Assembly: GCA_963785115.1 (NCBI GenBank)
Contig: CAWATY010000006.1
Coordinates: 682,001-746,000 of the forward strand
DNA: 64,000 bases
Direction: 5' to 3'
Source of the DNA: JACCWP01 sp963785115
Lineage (GTDB): Bacteria; Actinomycetota; Actinomycetes; Propionibacteriales; Nocardioidaceae
Shown: positions 16,216-24,866 of the stretch, piece after piece
Layout of the letters: each line of letters opens with the position of its first letter
Position numbering within the stretch: the first letter of the stretch is position 1
Translations under genes and position numbers: made by a program
The notes under the pieces: model-generated
The model's database searches: none
What the model saw: only the letters and a program-made list of their open reading frames with translations
Told to the model about the DNA's origin: nothing

Positions 16216-17094
16216 ATGGCAGACCTTGCATACGACGTCGTCGACGTCTTCTGCGACCGTGCGTTCGCCGGCAACCCCCTCGCGGTGGTGCACGGCGCCC
16301 ACGACCTGACCACAGCTCAGATGCAGTCGCTGGCTCGCGAGTTCAACCTGTCGGAGACGACCTTCCCGGTGCCGCAGGACGACGCGGCGTACGAGGTGCG
16401 GATCTTCACGCCGGGCATGGAGATCCCGTTCGCCGGGCACCCGACCGTCGGCACCTCGTGGTTGCTCCGGCAGCGCGGCGAGCTGACCGGCGGGGCGGCC
16501 GTGCAGCACTGCGCGGCCGGTCCCGTGGACGTGCTCGTCGACGACGAGGGGGCAGAGCTCACCGCGCTGCCGCGCTACGTCACGGAACCCGGCGACGGCA
16601 CAGCACTGGCCGAGGGCGTGGGCCTCAGCAGGTCCGATGTCGAGGCGGGCAGCAGGGTGGCGAGCTGTGGCCTCGGCTGGACCTTCCTGCGGGTGAGTGA
16701 CGCGGGCGTCGTCCGCTCGGCGCCGCTCGGCGGCCTGGTCGTGCCCGAGGAGGGGGACGACCCGATGGGTGGGCTCTGCGTCTACGCGGTCGCGCCGGCC
16801 ACGAACGGCGACGGGCTCGCGGTGCACTCGCGGGTCTACTGCCCCGAGCACGGCATCGTCGAGGACCCGGCCACCGGTTCGGCGGCGGCGGCGCTCGGAC
16901 CGGTGCTGGTGGCCGACGGGCTGGCCGCCTCGGACGGGTCGACGCCGTACGTCATCTCCCAGGGCGCCGAGGCCGGGCGGCCCTCCACCCTTTACGCCAC
17001 GGTCGACGCCTCTGGCGGCGAGGCGACGCACGTCCACGTCCGGGGACGGGTCAGCCACGTGGCCTCCGGGCAGATCGCGGTCCCGCCCGGCTGA
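16216..17094 (+). CDS. PhzF-family isomerase-like protein
   Basis: A 292-residue member of the PhzF/diaminopimelate-epimerase-fold family. Signatures are DVFCDRAFAGNPLAVV at residues 9-24, NLSETTFP (containing the catalytic glutamate of PhzF), IPFAGHPTVGTSWLL, and EDPATGSAAAALG near the C-terminus. PhzF isomerises a dihydrohydroxyanthranilate in phenazine synthesis, but most family members are orphan isomerases and no phenazine genes are present here. It stands as its own transcription unit. Confidence 0.88.
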   Translation: MADLAYDVVDVFCDRAFAGNPLAVVHGAHDLTTAQMQSLAREFNLSETTFPVPQDDAAYEVRIFTPGMEIPFAGHPTVGTSWLLRQRGELTGGAAVQHCAAGPVDVLVDDEGAELTALPRYVTEPGDGTALAEGVGLSRSDVEAGSRVASCGLGWTFLRVSDAGVVRSAPLGGLVVPEEGDDPMGGLCVYAVAPATNGDGLAVHSRVYCPEHGIVEDPATGSAAAALGPVLVADGLAASDGSTPYVISQGAEAGRPSTLYATVDASGGEATHVHVRGRVSHVASGQIAVPPG

Positions 17095-17115
17095 TCCCGC
17101 GCGGCGGCCCCGGAC

Positions 17116-17121
17116 GACAAT
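17116..17121 (+). promoter_or_regulatory. Putative -10 element of the EamA transporter gene
   Basis: GACAAT ends six bases before the GTG at 17128. It is a weaker match than the TANNNT sites. Confidence 0.35.
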
Positions 17122-17127
17122 GGGCCG

Positions 17128-18009
17128 GTGCGGTGGGCGCTGGCGGCGGTTGGGGTGCTCGGCGTCTCGGCCTCCGGGCCGCTGATGGCGGGGATCGCTG
17201 CCTTACCGCTGGCGATCGCCTTCTGGCGCAACGCGATGGCCGCCGCCGTGCTGGCGCCGTTCGCCGCTGCCACCCGCCGCGAGGAGCTGCGTGGCCTCGG
17301 CCGGCGCGAGCTCGTCCTGCTGGTGGTGGCGGCGGTCGGGCTGGCGGCGCACTTCGCGACCTGGGTGTGGTCGCTCAAGCTGACGTCGGTCGCGTCTGCG
17401 ACGTCGTTGGTGTCGGCGCAGGTGGGCTTTGTCGTGCTGATCGAGTGGCTGCGCGGGGAGCGGGTCTCCCGCCGGGTGCTGGTCGGCCTGCTGGTCGCGT
17501 TCGTGGGCGTGCTGGTCGTCTCGGGCGTCGACGTCACCGTGTCGGCGGAGGCGGTGCTGGGCGACGTGCTGGCCCTGCTCGGCGGGCTGCTCGCGACGGT
17601 CTACATCCTGGTCGGCGCCGAGCTGCGGCAGACGATGTCGACGACCGGGTACACGACCATCTGTTACGGCCTGTGTGCGGTGGTGCTGGTCCCCGCCGCG
17701 CTCGTGGCCGGCCACCCGCTCGGCGGCTACGCGCTCAGCACCTGGGCCGGGCTGGTGGCGGTCACGGTGTCCGCCCAGCTGCTCGGGCACTCCGCGTTCA
17801 ACTACCTGCTGGCCACCATGAGCCCCACCGTGGTGTCGCTGGTGCTGCTGCTCGAGGTCCCCGGCGCGTCCCTGCTGGCCGCGGCGTTCCTCGGCCAGGC
17901 GCCGCCCTGGGGGACGTACGCCGGCCTCGTCCTGGTGCTGGCGGGTCTGGCGCTGGTGGTGTCGTCGCGCACGCCCGACGCCCATACCGTCGAGGCCGGG
18001 GCGTACTGA
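17128..18009 (+). CDS. EamA/DMT-superfamily transporter
   Basis: A 293-residue membrane protein with about ten helices in two EamA repeats. The first repeat includes FWRNAMAAAVLAPFAA and SVASATSLVSAQVGFVVLIE; the second includes FNYLLATMSPTVVSLVLLLE and ending AGLALVVSS. The family exports amino acids, nucleobases or other small metabolites; the substrate cannot be inferred. GTG 17128 is the only reasonable start, with a -10-like GACAAT upstream and no Shine-Dalgarno sequence. Confidence 0.85.
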   Translation: MRWALAAVGVLGVSASGPLMAGIAALPLAIAFWRNAMAAAVLAPFAAATRREELRGLGRRELVLLVVAAVGLAAHFATWVWSLKLTSVASATSLVSAQVGFVVLIEWLRGERVSRRVLVGLLVAFVGVLVVSGVDVTVSAEAVLGDVLALLGGLLATVYILVGAELRQTMSTTGYTTICYGLCAVVLVPAALVAGHPLGGYALSTWAGLVAVTVSAQLLGHSAFNYLLATMSPTVVSLVLLLEVPGASLLAAAFLGQAPPWGTYAGLVLVLAGLALVVSSRTPDAHTVEAGAY

Positions 18010-18017
18010 CCGCGCAC

Positions 18018-18023
18018 TAGGGT
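18018..18023 (+). promoter_or_regulatory. Putative -10 element of the CoA-ester lyase gene
   Basis: TAGGGT ends seven bases before the ATG at 18031, a strong leaderless-type match. Confidence 0.5.
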
Positions 18024-18030
18024 TCCGCCC

Positions 18031-18993
18031 ATGCCGCTGCGCTCGCGACGTTCCTGCCTGGCCGTGCCCGGATCGAATCCCCGGTTCCTCGAGAAGGCCA
18101 AGGGTCTGGACGCCGACCAGGTGTTCCTCGACCTCGAGGACGCGGTCGCGCCGCTGGCCAAGCCCGAGGCCCGCGGCAACATCGTGGCCGCGCTCAACGA
18201 GGGCGGCTGGGGCGACAAGGTGCGGGTCGTGCGGATCAACGACTGGACGACGGAGTGGACCTACCGCGACGTCGTCGAGGTGGTCGAGGGCGCGGGCGCC
18301 GAGCTGGACTGCCTGATGCTGCCGAAGGTGCAGACGGCCGAGCACGTGGTGGCGCTCGACCTGCTGCTCAGCCAGGTCGAGAAGGCCAACGGCCTCGAGG
18401 AGGGCCGGATCGGGATCGAGGCACAGATCGAGAACGCCCTGGGCCTGATCAACGTCGACGCCATCGCGACCGCCAGCCCGCGGGTCGAGACGATCATCTT
18501 CGGCCCCGCCGACTTCATGGCCAGCATCAACATGAAGTCGCTGGTCGTCGGCGAGCAGCCTCCCGGCTACGACGTGGGAGACGCCTACCACTACATCCTG
18601 ATGCGGATCCTGATGGCGGCCCGTGCTCACGACAAGCAGGCCATCGACGGCCCCTACCTGCAGATCCGCGACCTCGAGGGCTTCCAGCGGGTGGCGGGAC
18701 GGTCGGCCGCGCTCGGGTTCGACGGCAAGTGGGTGCTGCACCCCGATCAGGTGGCGGCCGCCAACGAGGTCTACTCACCGCGGCAGGAGGACTACGACCA
18801 CGCCGAGAACATCCTGGACGCCTACGAGTGGCACACGTCCGACGCCGGCGGCAAGAAGGGCTCGGCCATGCTGGACGACGAGATGATCGACGAGGCCAGC
18901 CGGAAGATGGCGCTGGTCGTGGCGGCCAAGGGCCGGGCGGCCGGCATGGAGCGCTCCGACACCTGGTCGCCGCCGGAGGAGCAGGGTGGCTGA
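18031..18993 (+). CDS. HpcH/HpaI-family CoA-ester lyase, malyl-CoA lyase (Mcl)-like
   Basis: A 320-residue TIM-barrel lyase. VPGSNPRFLEKA, FLDLEDAVAP, IMLPKV-like LMLPKVQTAEHV, a metal-binding glutamate in EAQIEN and GPADF match CitE/Mcl enzymes. The length and the C-terminal GKWVLHPDQVAAANEVYSP resemble L-malyl-CoA/beta-methylmalyl-CoA lyases of the 318-residue type more than short CitE proteins. Reaction partners could be glyoxylate with acetyl- or propionyl-CoA. An acyl-CoA dehydrogenase and a MaoC hydratase within 10 kb support an acyl-CoA route. Its end overlaps the next gene. Confidence 0.85.
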   Translation: MPLRSRRSCLAVPGSNPRFLEKAKGLDADQVFLDLEDAVAPLAKPEARGNIVAALNEGGWGDKVRVVRINDWTTEWTYRDVVEVVEGAGAELDCLMLPKVQTAEHVVALDLLLSQVEKANGLEEGRIGIEAQIENALGLINVDAIATASPRVETIIFGPADFMASINMKSLVVGEQPPGYDVGDAYHYILMRILMAARAHDKQAIDGPYLQIRDLEGFQRVAGRSAALGFDGKWVLHPDQVAAANEVYSPRQEDYDHAENILDAYEWHTSDAGGKKGSAMLDDEMIDEASRKMALVVAAKGRAAGMERSDTWSPPEEQGG

Positions 18994-20023
18994 GCGGGTC
19001 TTCCTGCACGTCGGTACGCCCAAGTCGGGCACGACGTTCCTGCAGACCGTCCTGTGGCAGAACCGCGAGCGGCTCGCCCGCGACGGGCTGCTGGTCCCGG
19101 GCGACCGGCTGTACGACCACAACCTCGCCGCCCAGGGCCTCCGCACCCGCAAGGGCGCCAAGCGTCCGCGGCCCATCGCCATGTGGCAGCGCTTCGTCGA
19201 CGAGGCGCGCGACTGGTCCGGCGACGTGATCGTCACCAACGAGTGGCTGACCCTGGCCAACCCGCAGCAGGTCACCCGCGCAACGTCCGCGCTGGCACCC
19301 GCCGAGGTCCACGTCGTGGTGACCACCCGCGACTTCACCGCGCTGGTCCCCGCCGCCTGGCAGGAGTCGCTCAAGGTCGGCAACCCGGCGTCCCTGGCCG
19401 ACTTCCTCACCGCCCTGGACACCGACGGCGATCGCTGGACCTGGGCCTCGCTCGACCCCGCGGAGGTGGTGGCCACCTGGACCGGCGACGTCCCGGCCGA
19501 CCGCGTGCACGTGGTCACCGTCCCGCCGAGGGGAGCCGAGCCCGACCTGCTGTGGCGGCGGCTGGCCGCCGTGCTGGGACGGGACCCGGCGGCGTACGAC
19601 ACCGCGAGCAGCCGGGCCAACGAGTCGCTGGGTGCCGAGGCGGCGGCGCTGCTGCAGCGGGTGGGCCCGGGGCTGCGGGCGGCGGTCGCGCCCGAGGGCA
19701 CCCACTGGGTGGAGCCGTACCGCTGGCTGCGCAACTACGTGAGCCACGAGCTGCTGGTGCCCCGCGGCGGCAGCCGGATCGCGCTGCGTCCCGCGGAGTG
19801 GGATGCGCTGCGGGCGCGCGCCACCCGGAGCCGGGAGCGGCTGGCCGAGGCGGGCCTCGACGTCGCCGGCGACCTCGCCGACCTCACCGCGGCCGAACCT
19901 GCGGCGGGCGGTGTGCACCCCGATGACGTGACCGCCGAGCAGATGCTGGAGGTCGCCGGGCCGCTGCTCGCCGACCTGCTGGCGCGGGTGCGTGCGGAGA
20001 CCGAGCGGCGAGGCGGCGACTGA
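18986..20023 (+). CDS. Sulfotransferase-like protein A
   Basis: A 345-residue protein with a PAPS-binding P-loop-like motif at the N-terminus (HVGTPKSGTTFLQ, residues 8-20) and VVVTTRDFTALVPAAWQES near 110-130, which corresponds to the 3'-phosphate segment of sulfotransferases. The acceptor is unknown. GTG 18986 overlaps the lyase stop by eight bases. It is the first of a run of sulfotransferase-like and glycosyltransferase genes that probably decorate a surface glycan or lipid. Substrate and even sulfate transfer itself are inferred from family only. Confidence 0.72.
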   Translation: MAERVFLHVGTPKSGTTFLQTVLWQNRERLARDGLLVPGDRLYDHNLAAQGLRTRKGAKRPRPIAMWQRFVDEARDWSGDVIVTNEWLTLANPQQVTRATSALAPAEVHVVVTTRDFTALVPAAWQESLKVGNPASLADFLTALDTDGDRWTWASLDPAEVVATWTGDVPADRVHVVTVPPRGAEPDLLWRRLAAVLGRDPAAYDTASSRANESLGAEAAALLQRVGPGLRAAVAPEGTHWVEPYRWLRNYVSHELLVPRGGSRIALRPAEWDALRARATRSRERLAEAGLDVAGDLADLTAAEPAAGGVHPDDVTAEQMLEVAGPLLADLLARVRAETERRGGD

Positions 20024-20030
20024 GCCCGAC

Positions 20031-20036
20031 TATGCT
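20031..20036 (+). promoter_or_regulatory. Putative -10 element of the GT4 gene
   Basis: TATGCT ends nine bases before the ATG at 20046; the spacing is slightly long for a leaderless start. Confidence 0.35.
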
Positions 20037-20045
20037 CGCCGACCG

Positions 20046-21272
20046 ATGCAGCCCACCACCGATCGCATCCACCTGCTGATGTTCCGCGCTGACGGCGCAG
20101 GTGGCGTGCCGCGTACCGTCCTCAACCTCGCGAACGCCTTCGCCGAGCGCTACGAGGTCGAGATCATCAGCCTGTATCGCGGCCGGGACGAGCCGCTGTA
20201 CGCGATCGACCCCCGCATCACGGTCTCCTACCTGCTGGACGCGCGGCCCCAGACTCCCAAGGAGCGCACCCACCGCCGGCTGCACCTGACCCGCGACTCC
20301 CCGGACGCCGACCCCGAGCGCGCCGCGCTGGACAGCCGACCGAGCCGCACCTTCTCCTCGAAGATGGACCACACCGTCTCGGCGCTGACCGATCAGGTGC
20401 TGGGCGACAAGCTGGCGTCGCTGCCGCCGGGCGTGCTCATCTCCACCCGGCCTTCCCTGCACGCCGCCATGGCACACCTCGCGCCGCCCGAGCAGCTCAC
20501 CATCGCGCAGGACCACATGAACTACGAGGCCCGGACCCGGGGCGCCAACCGGATGAGCTGGCTCAAGGAGGTCGGCGACCAGATCGACTGCCTGGCCCTG
20601 CTGACGGCGGGCGACGCCGCCGACTACACCCGCAGCGTGTCCGGCCCCCGCCCGCTCGTCGTCGACGTGCCGAACGCGCTGACCTGGCCGCTGGCCGAGC
20701 AGCCGGCGGCACTCACCAGCAAGACCGTGATCGCCGGCGGGAGGCTGGTGGAGCAGAAGGCGTTCGACCGACTGGTCTCCGCGTACGCACCGGTCGCCGC
20801 CGCCCACCCCGACTGGCGGCTCACCATCTACGGCATGGGCCGGTTGCAGAAGAAGCTGGAGCAGCAGATCGCCGAGCTCGGAGTGGGCGAACAGGTGCTG
20901 CTGCCCGGCTACTCCGACGACTTCGACGGCGAGCTGCACCGTGCCTCCGTCTACGCGATGACCTCGTTGTTCGAGGGCTTCCCGATGGTGCTGCTGGAGG
21001 CAATGAGCCGCGGGCTGCCGATCGTGAGCTACGACTGCCCGCGCGGCCCAGCCGAGATCATCGACGACGGCCGCAACGGGCGGCTCATCGACGACGGCGA
21101 CACCGCGGCCTTCACCGCCGCGCTGCTGCAGCTGATCGAGGACGACGAGCTGCGCACCCGGATGGGTGCCGCGGCGTACGAGGACGCCCGCAGCTATGAG
21201 GTGGACCGGATCGTCGACCGCTGGGCAGAGCTCTTCGACCGGCTGGTCCGCCTCAGGGGGGTGGCGGCGTGA
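20046..21272 (+). CDS. Glycosyltransferase family 4
   Basis: A 408-residue GT-B glycosyltransferase. The donor-binding half shows VIAGGRLVEQKAFDRLV, IYGMGRLQKKLE, and the GT4 signature EGFPMVLLEAMSRGLPIVSY. The N-terminal half has GGVPRTVLNLANAFAERYEV, typical of poly(glycerol-phosphate) or capsule glucosyltransferases. ATG 20046 is preferred over a GTG-like in-frame start at 19992, which would overlap the upstream gene. The next gene starts at its stop (GTGA), so the glycosyltransferase and sulfotransferase B are coupled. Confidence 0.87.
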   Translation: MQPTTDRIHLLMFRADGAGGVPRTVLNLANAFAERYEVEIISLYRGRDEPLYAIDPRITVSYLLDARPQTPKERTHRRLHLTRDSPDADPERAALDSRPSRTFSSKMDHTVSALTDQVLGDKLASLPPGVLISTRPSLHAAMAHLAPPEQLTIAQDHMNYEARTRGANRMSWLKEVGDQIDCLALLTAGDAADYTRSVSGPRPLVVDVPNALTWPLAEQPAALTSKTVIAGGRLVEQKAFDRLVSAYAPVAAAHPDWRLTIYGMGRLQKKLEQQIAELGVGEQVLLPGYSDDFDGELHRASVYAMTSLFEGFPMVLLEAMSRGLPIVSYDCPRGPAEIIDDGRNGRLIDDGDTAAFTAALLQLIEDDELRTRMGAAAYEDARSYEVDRIVDRWAELFDRLVRLRGVAA

Positions 21273-22453
21273 GCAAGCCGAAGGTCTACGTGCACGTGGG
21301 GTGTCGCAAGACCGGGACCTCGTACCTGCAGAAGGCGGTGTACTCGTCACAGGAGACGCTGGCCGAGCAGGGGATCGGGCTGCCGCTGCCGGACCGGGGG
21401 GCGCACTACCGGCTCGTGACGGCGCTGCGCGAGCTCGAGGGCGGGCCGGTGTCCGACGCGAACCAGGAGGTGCTGGACCACCTCACGCGCACCGTGCAGC
21501 AGATGACGACGAGCCGAGCGGTGATCACCCATGAGGCCCTGGCGCCCGCGACAGCCGTCCAGGTCGAGGCCCTGTTCGCCGCGCTGCGCGACTGCGAGGT
21601 GCACGTGGTCGTCACGGCGCGCGACCTCGCCCGCCAGATCCCGTCGGAGTGGCAGCAGACGGTCAAGGAGCGCGCCGTCGTGCCGTACGCCGACTTCTGC
21701 CAGGCGGTGATGGACGGCAAGCCCGAGGCCGGCATGTTCTGGGCCCGCCAGGATGTGGTCGACGTGACCGCGCGCTGGTCGGTCGGGCTGCCTCCCGAGC
21801 GGGTGCACGTGGTGCCGGTGCCCCCCTCGGGCTCGCCGCCGAGCCTGCTGCTCGGCCAGTTCTGCGGCCTGATCGGCTGCGACCCCGCGTCGCTGGTCAC
21901 CCCGGGTGGGCAGAACCCGTCGCTGGGCGCCCAGCAGGCCGAGCTGCTGCGTCGGGTCAACGTCGCGCTCGGTGACAGGTTGAGCGACGTACGCGGGGGC
22001 TACCGCGACGTGGTCCGCGGAACGCTCGCCAAGCAGGTGCTCTCCCAGCAGCGCGGTGCGCCTCTGCTGCTGCCCGACCGGCTGCGCGAGTGGGCTCGCG
22101 AGGAGTCCCGGGTCCGGGTGGCGGAGCTCGAGGCCCGCGGCTACGACATCGTCGGGCGGCTCGAGGACCTGGTGCCGCCCGAGCTGGTCGCCGGAGCCGG
22201 AGAGAGCGCGCCCGAGGTCACCGACGCGGAGGTGGCCGAGGCCGCCGTGCAGGCCCTCGCGTCGCTGTCCGACCGCAAGAACACCGAGATGGAGCGCGAG
22301 CGCCAGGCCGCGGCCCGGGGACGCAGCCGGCGCAAGGCCGACGGGACCCGCCGGCAGAAGGCGGCGAAGCGCCCGCCTCCGCCTCCGCCCACCCTCTGGT
22401 GGCGGGCCCGGCGCCGGCTGGGCGGGCTGCGTCGCCGACTCGGGGGAGGCTGA
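21269..22453 (+). CDS. Sulfotransferase-like protein B with basic C-terminal tail
   Basis: A 394-residue paralog of protein A. The P-loop-like VGCRKTGTSYLQ lies at residues 10-21 and VVTARDLARQIPSEWQQT follows near 115-132. The last 60 residues are Lys/Arg-rich (GRSRRKADGTRRQKAAKR), then PPPPPP and LWWRARRRLGGLRRRLGGG, an arginine-rich amphipathic end that could bind membrane or an acidic polymer. GTG 21269 overlaps the GT4 stop. Coupling to the glycosyltransferase suggests that both work on the same glycoconjugate. Confidence 0.7.
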   Translation: MSKPKVYVHVGCRKTGTSYLQKAVYSSQETLAEQGIGLPLPDRGAHYRLVTALRELEGGPVSDANQEVLDHLTRTVQQMTTSRAVITHEALAPATAVQVEALFAALRDCEVHVVVTARDLARQIPSEWQQTVKERAVVPYADFCQAVMDGKPEAGMFWARQDVVDVTARWSVGLPPERVHVVPVPPSGSPPSLLLGQFCGLIGCDPASLVTPGGQNPSLGAQQAELLRRVNVALGDRLSDVRGGYRDVVRGTLAKQVLSQQRGAPLLLPDRLREWAREESRVRVAELEARGYDIVGRLEDLVPPELVAGAGESAPEVTDAEVAEAAVQALASLSDRKNTEMERERQAAARGRSRRKADGTRRQKAAKRPPPPPPTLWWRARRRLGGLRRRLGGG

Positions 22454-22455
22454 GC

Positions 22456-23652
22456 ATGGGCCGCCTCTGTCGGACCGAGGGTCTGACCGACGTCCAGGAG
22501 GAGATCGTCGCGACCGTGCGGTCCTTCGTGGACAAGGAGATCCTCCCGCACGCGACGCAGCTCGAGCACGACGACACCTACCCGACCGACATCGTCGAAG
22601 GCCTCAAGGAGCTCGGGCTGTTCGGGCTGATGATCCCCGAGGAGCACGGCGGGCTGGGTGAGTCGTTGCTGACGTACGCGTTGGCCGTGGAGGAGATCTC
22701 GCGCGGCTGGATGAGCGTGTCCGGCATCGTCAACACCCATTTCATCGTGGCGTACATGCTGATGCGGCACGGCACAGCGGAGCAGCAGCAGAAGTACCTC
22801 CCGCGGATGGCGACCGGCGAGGTGCGCGGGGCGTTCTCGATGTCGGAGCCGGGCTGCGGGTCCGACGTCAGCGCGATCACCACCAAGGCCGTGCGCCAGG
22901 ACGACGGCGACTACGTCGTCGACGGCCAGAAGATGTGGATCACCAACGGGGGCACGTCGAACCTGGTGGCGGTGCTGGTCAAGACCGGCACCGGGTCGGC
23001 GCGGCCGCACCAGGACATGTCCTGTCTGCTGATCGACAAGGAGCCCGGCTTCGGCGAGGTCGCACCGGGGCTGAGCGTCCCCGGCAAGATCGACAAGATG
23101 GGCTACAAGGGCGTCGACTCGACCGAGCTGATCCTCGACGGCTACCGCCTCCCGGCCGGGCAGGTGCTCGGCGACGAGGAGGGTCGCGGCTTCTACCAGA
23201 TGATGGACGGGGTCGAGGTGGGCCGGGTCAACGTCGCTGCGCGCGGCTGCGGCGTGGCGCTGCGCGCCTTCGAGCTGGGCATCGCCTACGCCCAGCAGCG
23301 GGAGACGTTCGGCAAGAAGATCGCCGAGCACCAGGCGGTGCTCTTCCGGCTCGCCGAGATGGCCACCAAGGTCGAGGCCGCGCACCAGATGATGGTGCGA
23401 GCGGCGCGCACCAAGGACTCCGGCGAGCGCAACGACCTCGAGGCCGGCATGGCCAAGTACCTCGCCAGCGAGTACTGCCACCAGGTGGTCGAGGACTCGT
23501 TCCGCATCCACGGGGCCTACGGCTACTCCAAGGAGTACGAGATCGAGCGGCTGTACCGCGAGGCGCCGATGCTGCTGATCGGTGAGGGCACCGCGGACAT
23601 CCAGCGGATGATCATCGGCCGGCGGCTGCTGGAGGACTACGCCAGCCGCTGA
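22456..23652 (+). CDS. Acyl-CoA dehydrogenase
   Basis: A 398-residue FAD enzyme catalysing alpha,beta-dehydrogenation of an acyl-CoA. It has FSMSEPGCGSDVSAI, KMWITNGGTSN and EVGRVNVAARG. The catalytic glutamate is likely E377 in IGEGTADIQR, the position used by short- and branched-chain dehydrogenases. The ATG at 22456 lies two bases after the previous stop, behind GGGGGAGG. The malyl-CoA-lyase-like gene upstream and MaoC downstream resemble the lyase/MaoC/FadE19 grouping of leucine-type degradation in mycobacteria, here split by sulfotransferase genes. Confidence 0.9.
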   Translation: MGRLCRTEGLTDVQEEIVATVRSFVDKEILPHATQLEHDDTYPTDIVEGLKELGLFGLMIPEEHGGLGESLLTYALAVEEISRGWMSVSGIVNTHFIVAYMLMRHGTAEQQQKYLPRMATGEVRGAFSMSEPGCGSDVSAITTKAVRQDDGDYVVDGQKMWITNGGTSNLVAVLVKTGTGSARPHQDMSCLLIDKEPGFGEVAPGLSVPGKIDKMGYKGVDSTELILDGYRLPAGQVLGDEEGRGFYQMMDGVEVGRVNVAARGCGVALRAFELGIAYAQQRETFGKKIAEHQAVLFRLAEMATKVEAAHQMMVRAARTKDSGERNDLEAGMAKYLASEYCHQVVEDSFRIHGAYGYSKEYEIERLYREAPMLLIGEGTADIQRMIIGRRLLEDYASR

Positions 23653-23682
23653 CCGGCTCGTCGCGGGTCGTCGCGCGGTGCC

Positions 23683-23688
23683 TACGAT
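23683..23688 (+). promoter_or_regulatory. Putative -10 element of sulfotransferase gene C
   Basis: TACGAT ends seven bases before GTG 23696 and decides that start over GTG 23678 and ATG 23687. Confidence 0.45.
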
Positions 23689-23695
23689 GTGGCCC

Positions 23696-24850
23696 GTGCC
23701 CGGACCTGACGAGCAACCCGACCGCGCCCCCGACGAGGCGTCGCGGCTGGTGCTGGTCGCGGGATCCGGACGCAGCGGGACCAGCACGGTCTCCGGTGCG
23801 CTGAAGTACCTCGGCCTGCACGTGCCACAGCCGGAGATCCCGCCGAGCAAGAGCAACCCGCGCGGCTTCTTCGAGCCGGAGTGGGTGATCGCGTTCCACA
23901 AGCGGCACCTGAACCGTGCGGGCGTGGTGCTGCGCGACGCGCGCCCCGACGCCGGCGACCGGGTCGCCGAGGTGACCCTGCGCGACCGGCCGCGGGCCGA
24001 GCTCACCGAATGGCTGTCGGGCCAGCTCGGCGAGGCCCCCGAGCTGCTGGTCAAGGACCCGCGGATCACCTGGTTCCTGCCGTTGTGGTCGCAGTGCGCG
24101 ACCGCAGCCTCGGTACGGCCGGGCTTCCTCACCATGCTGCGGCACCCGGCCGAGGTGGTCGGCAGCAAGAGCACCTACTACGCCCACCCCGGAAAGCACG
24201 ACAGCGACGCGCGGTACACGGCCGCGACGTTCACCGCGAACTGGATCGCGATGATGCTGGTGACCGAGCGGGACACCCGAGAGGCCGACCGGGCGTTCGT
24301 CCAGTACGCCGACCTGCTCACCGACTGGCGAGGCGCGCTCGGGCGCGCCGCAGAGTCGCTGCGGCTCTCGATGGCCGCCGGCATGGACCCTGCGGGGGTC
24401 GCCGAGGTCGATGGCTTCATCGACCCGAGCCTGCACCGGGTCAAGGTGACCTGGGACGAGGTCGACGCCCCCGCGGCGCTCAAGGACATCGCCGAGCAGG
24501 TGTGGCAGGAGATCATGCGCATCGTCGAGGCCGGCGGTCAGCGGCCGGAGTCGAGCGCCGCGCTGGACCAGCTGCGCGAGGCGTACGCCGACCTCTACCT
24601 GGCCGCCGAGGCCACCACGATCTCGACCGTCGACGCGGCACTGCGCGAGGCGCGCTTACCCGCTACCGGTCAGCGCGAGCGTGAGGGCCGGAAGGCGACG
24701 GCCAAGAAGACGGGCGCGAAGAAGACGGCCGCGAAGAAGACGGCCGCGAAGAAGACGGCCGCGAAGAAGACGGAGTCCCCGCCCGAACCGGCCGGCCTGG
24801 TCGGCCGCGCAGCGCGCTGGGCGCGCGGCCGGCTGCGGCGGTCCGGCTGA
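23696..24850 (+). CDS. Sulfotransferase-family protein C with Ala-Lys-Lys-Thr repeats
   Basis: A 384-residue protein with a PAPS-type loop near residues 25-35 (VAGSGRSGTSTVSGAL) and MLRHPAEVVGSKSTYY near 143-158, the R-H-P plus serine pattern of the 3'-phosphate site. After residue 320 it becomes low-complexity, with four AAKKT-like units from a 15-bp tandem repeat, then GLVGRAARWARGRLRRSG. The lysine/arginine-rich tail resembles that of protein B in charge and could tether both enzymes to the same structure. The acceptor is unknown. Confidence 0.72.
   Translation: MPGPDEQPDRAPDEASRLVLVAGSGRSGTSTVSGALKYLGLHVPQPEIPPSKSNPRGFFEPEWVIAFHKRHLNRAGVVLRDARPDAGDRVAEVTLRDRPRAELTEWLSGQLGEAPELLVKDPRITWFLPLWSQCATAASVRPGFLTMLRHPAEVVGSKSTYYAHPGKHDSDARYTAATFTANWIAMMLVTERDTREADRAFVQYADLLTDWRGALGRAAESLRLSMAAGMDPAGVAEVDGFIDPSLHRVKVTWDEVDAPAALKDIAEQVWQEIMRIVEAGGQRPESSAALDQLREAYADLYLAAEATTISTVDAALREARLPATGQREREGRKATAKKTGAKKTAAKKTAAKKTAAKKTESPPEPAGLVGRAARWARGRLRRSG
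24716..24775 (+). repeat. Four 15-bp coding repeats (AAKKT)
   Basis: GCGAAGAAGACGGCC occurs three times perfectly from 24716 to 24760 with a fourth, end-changed copy to 24775. It encodes histone-H1-like Ala-Lys-Lys-Thr units in the tail of sulfotransferase C. Confidence 0.92.
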
Positions 24851-24866
24851 CGCGGTCCGGCGGTCG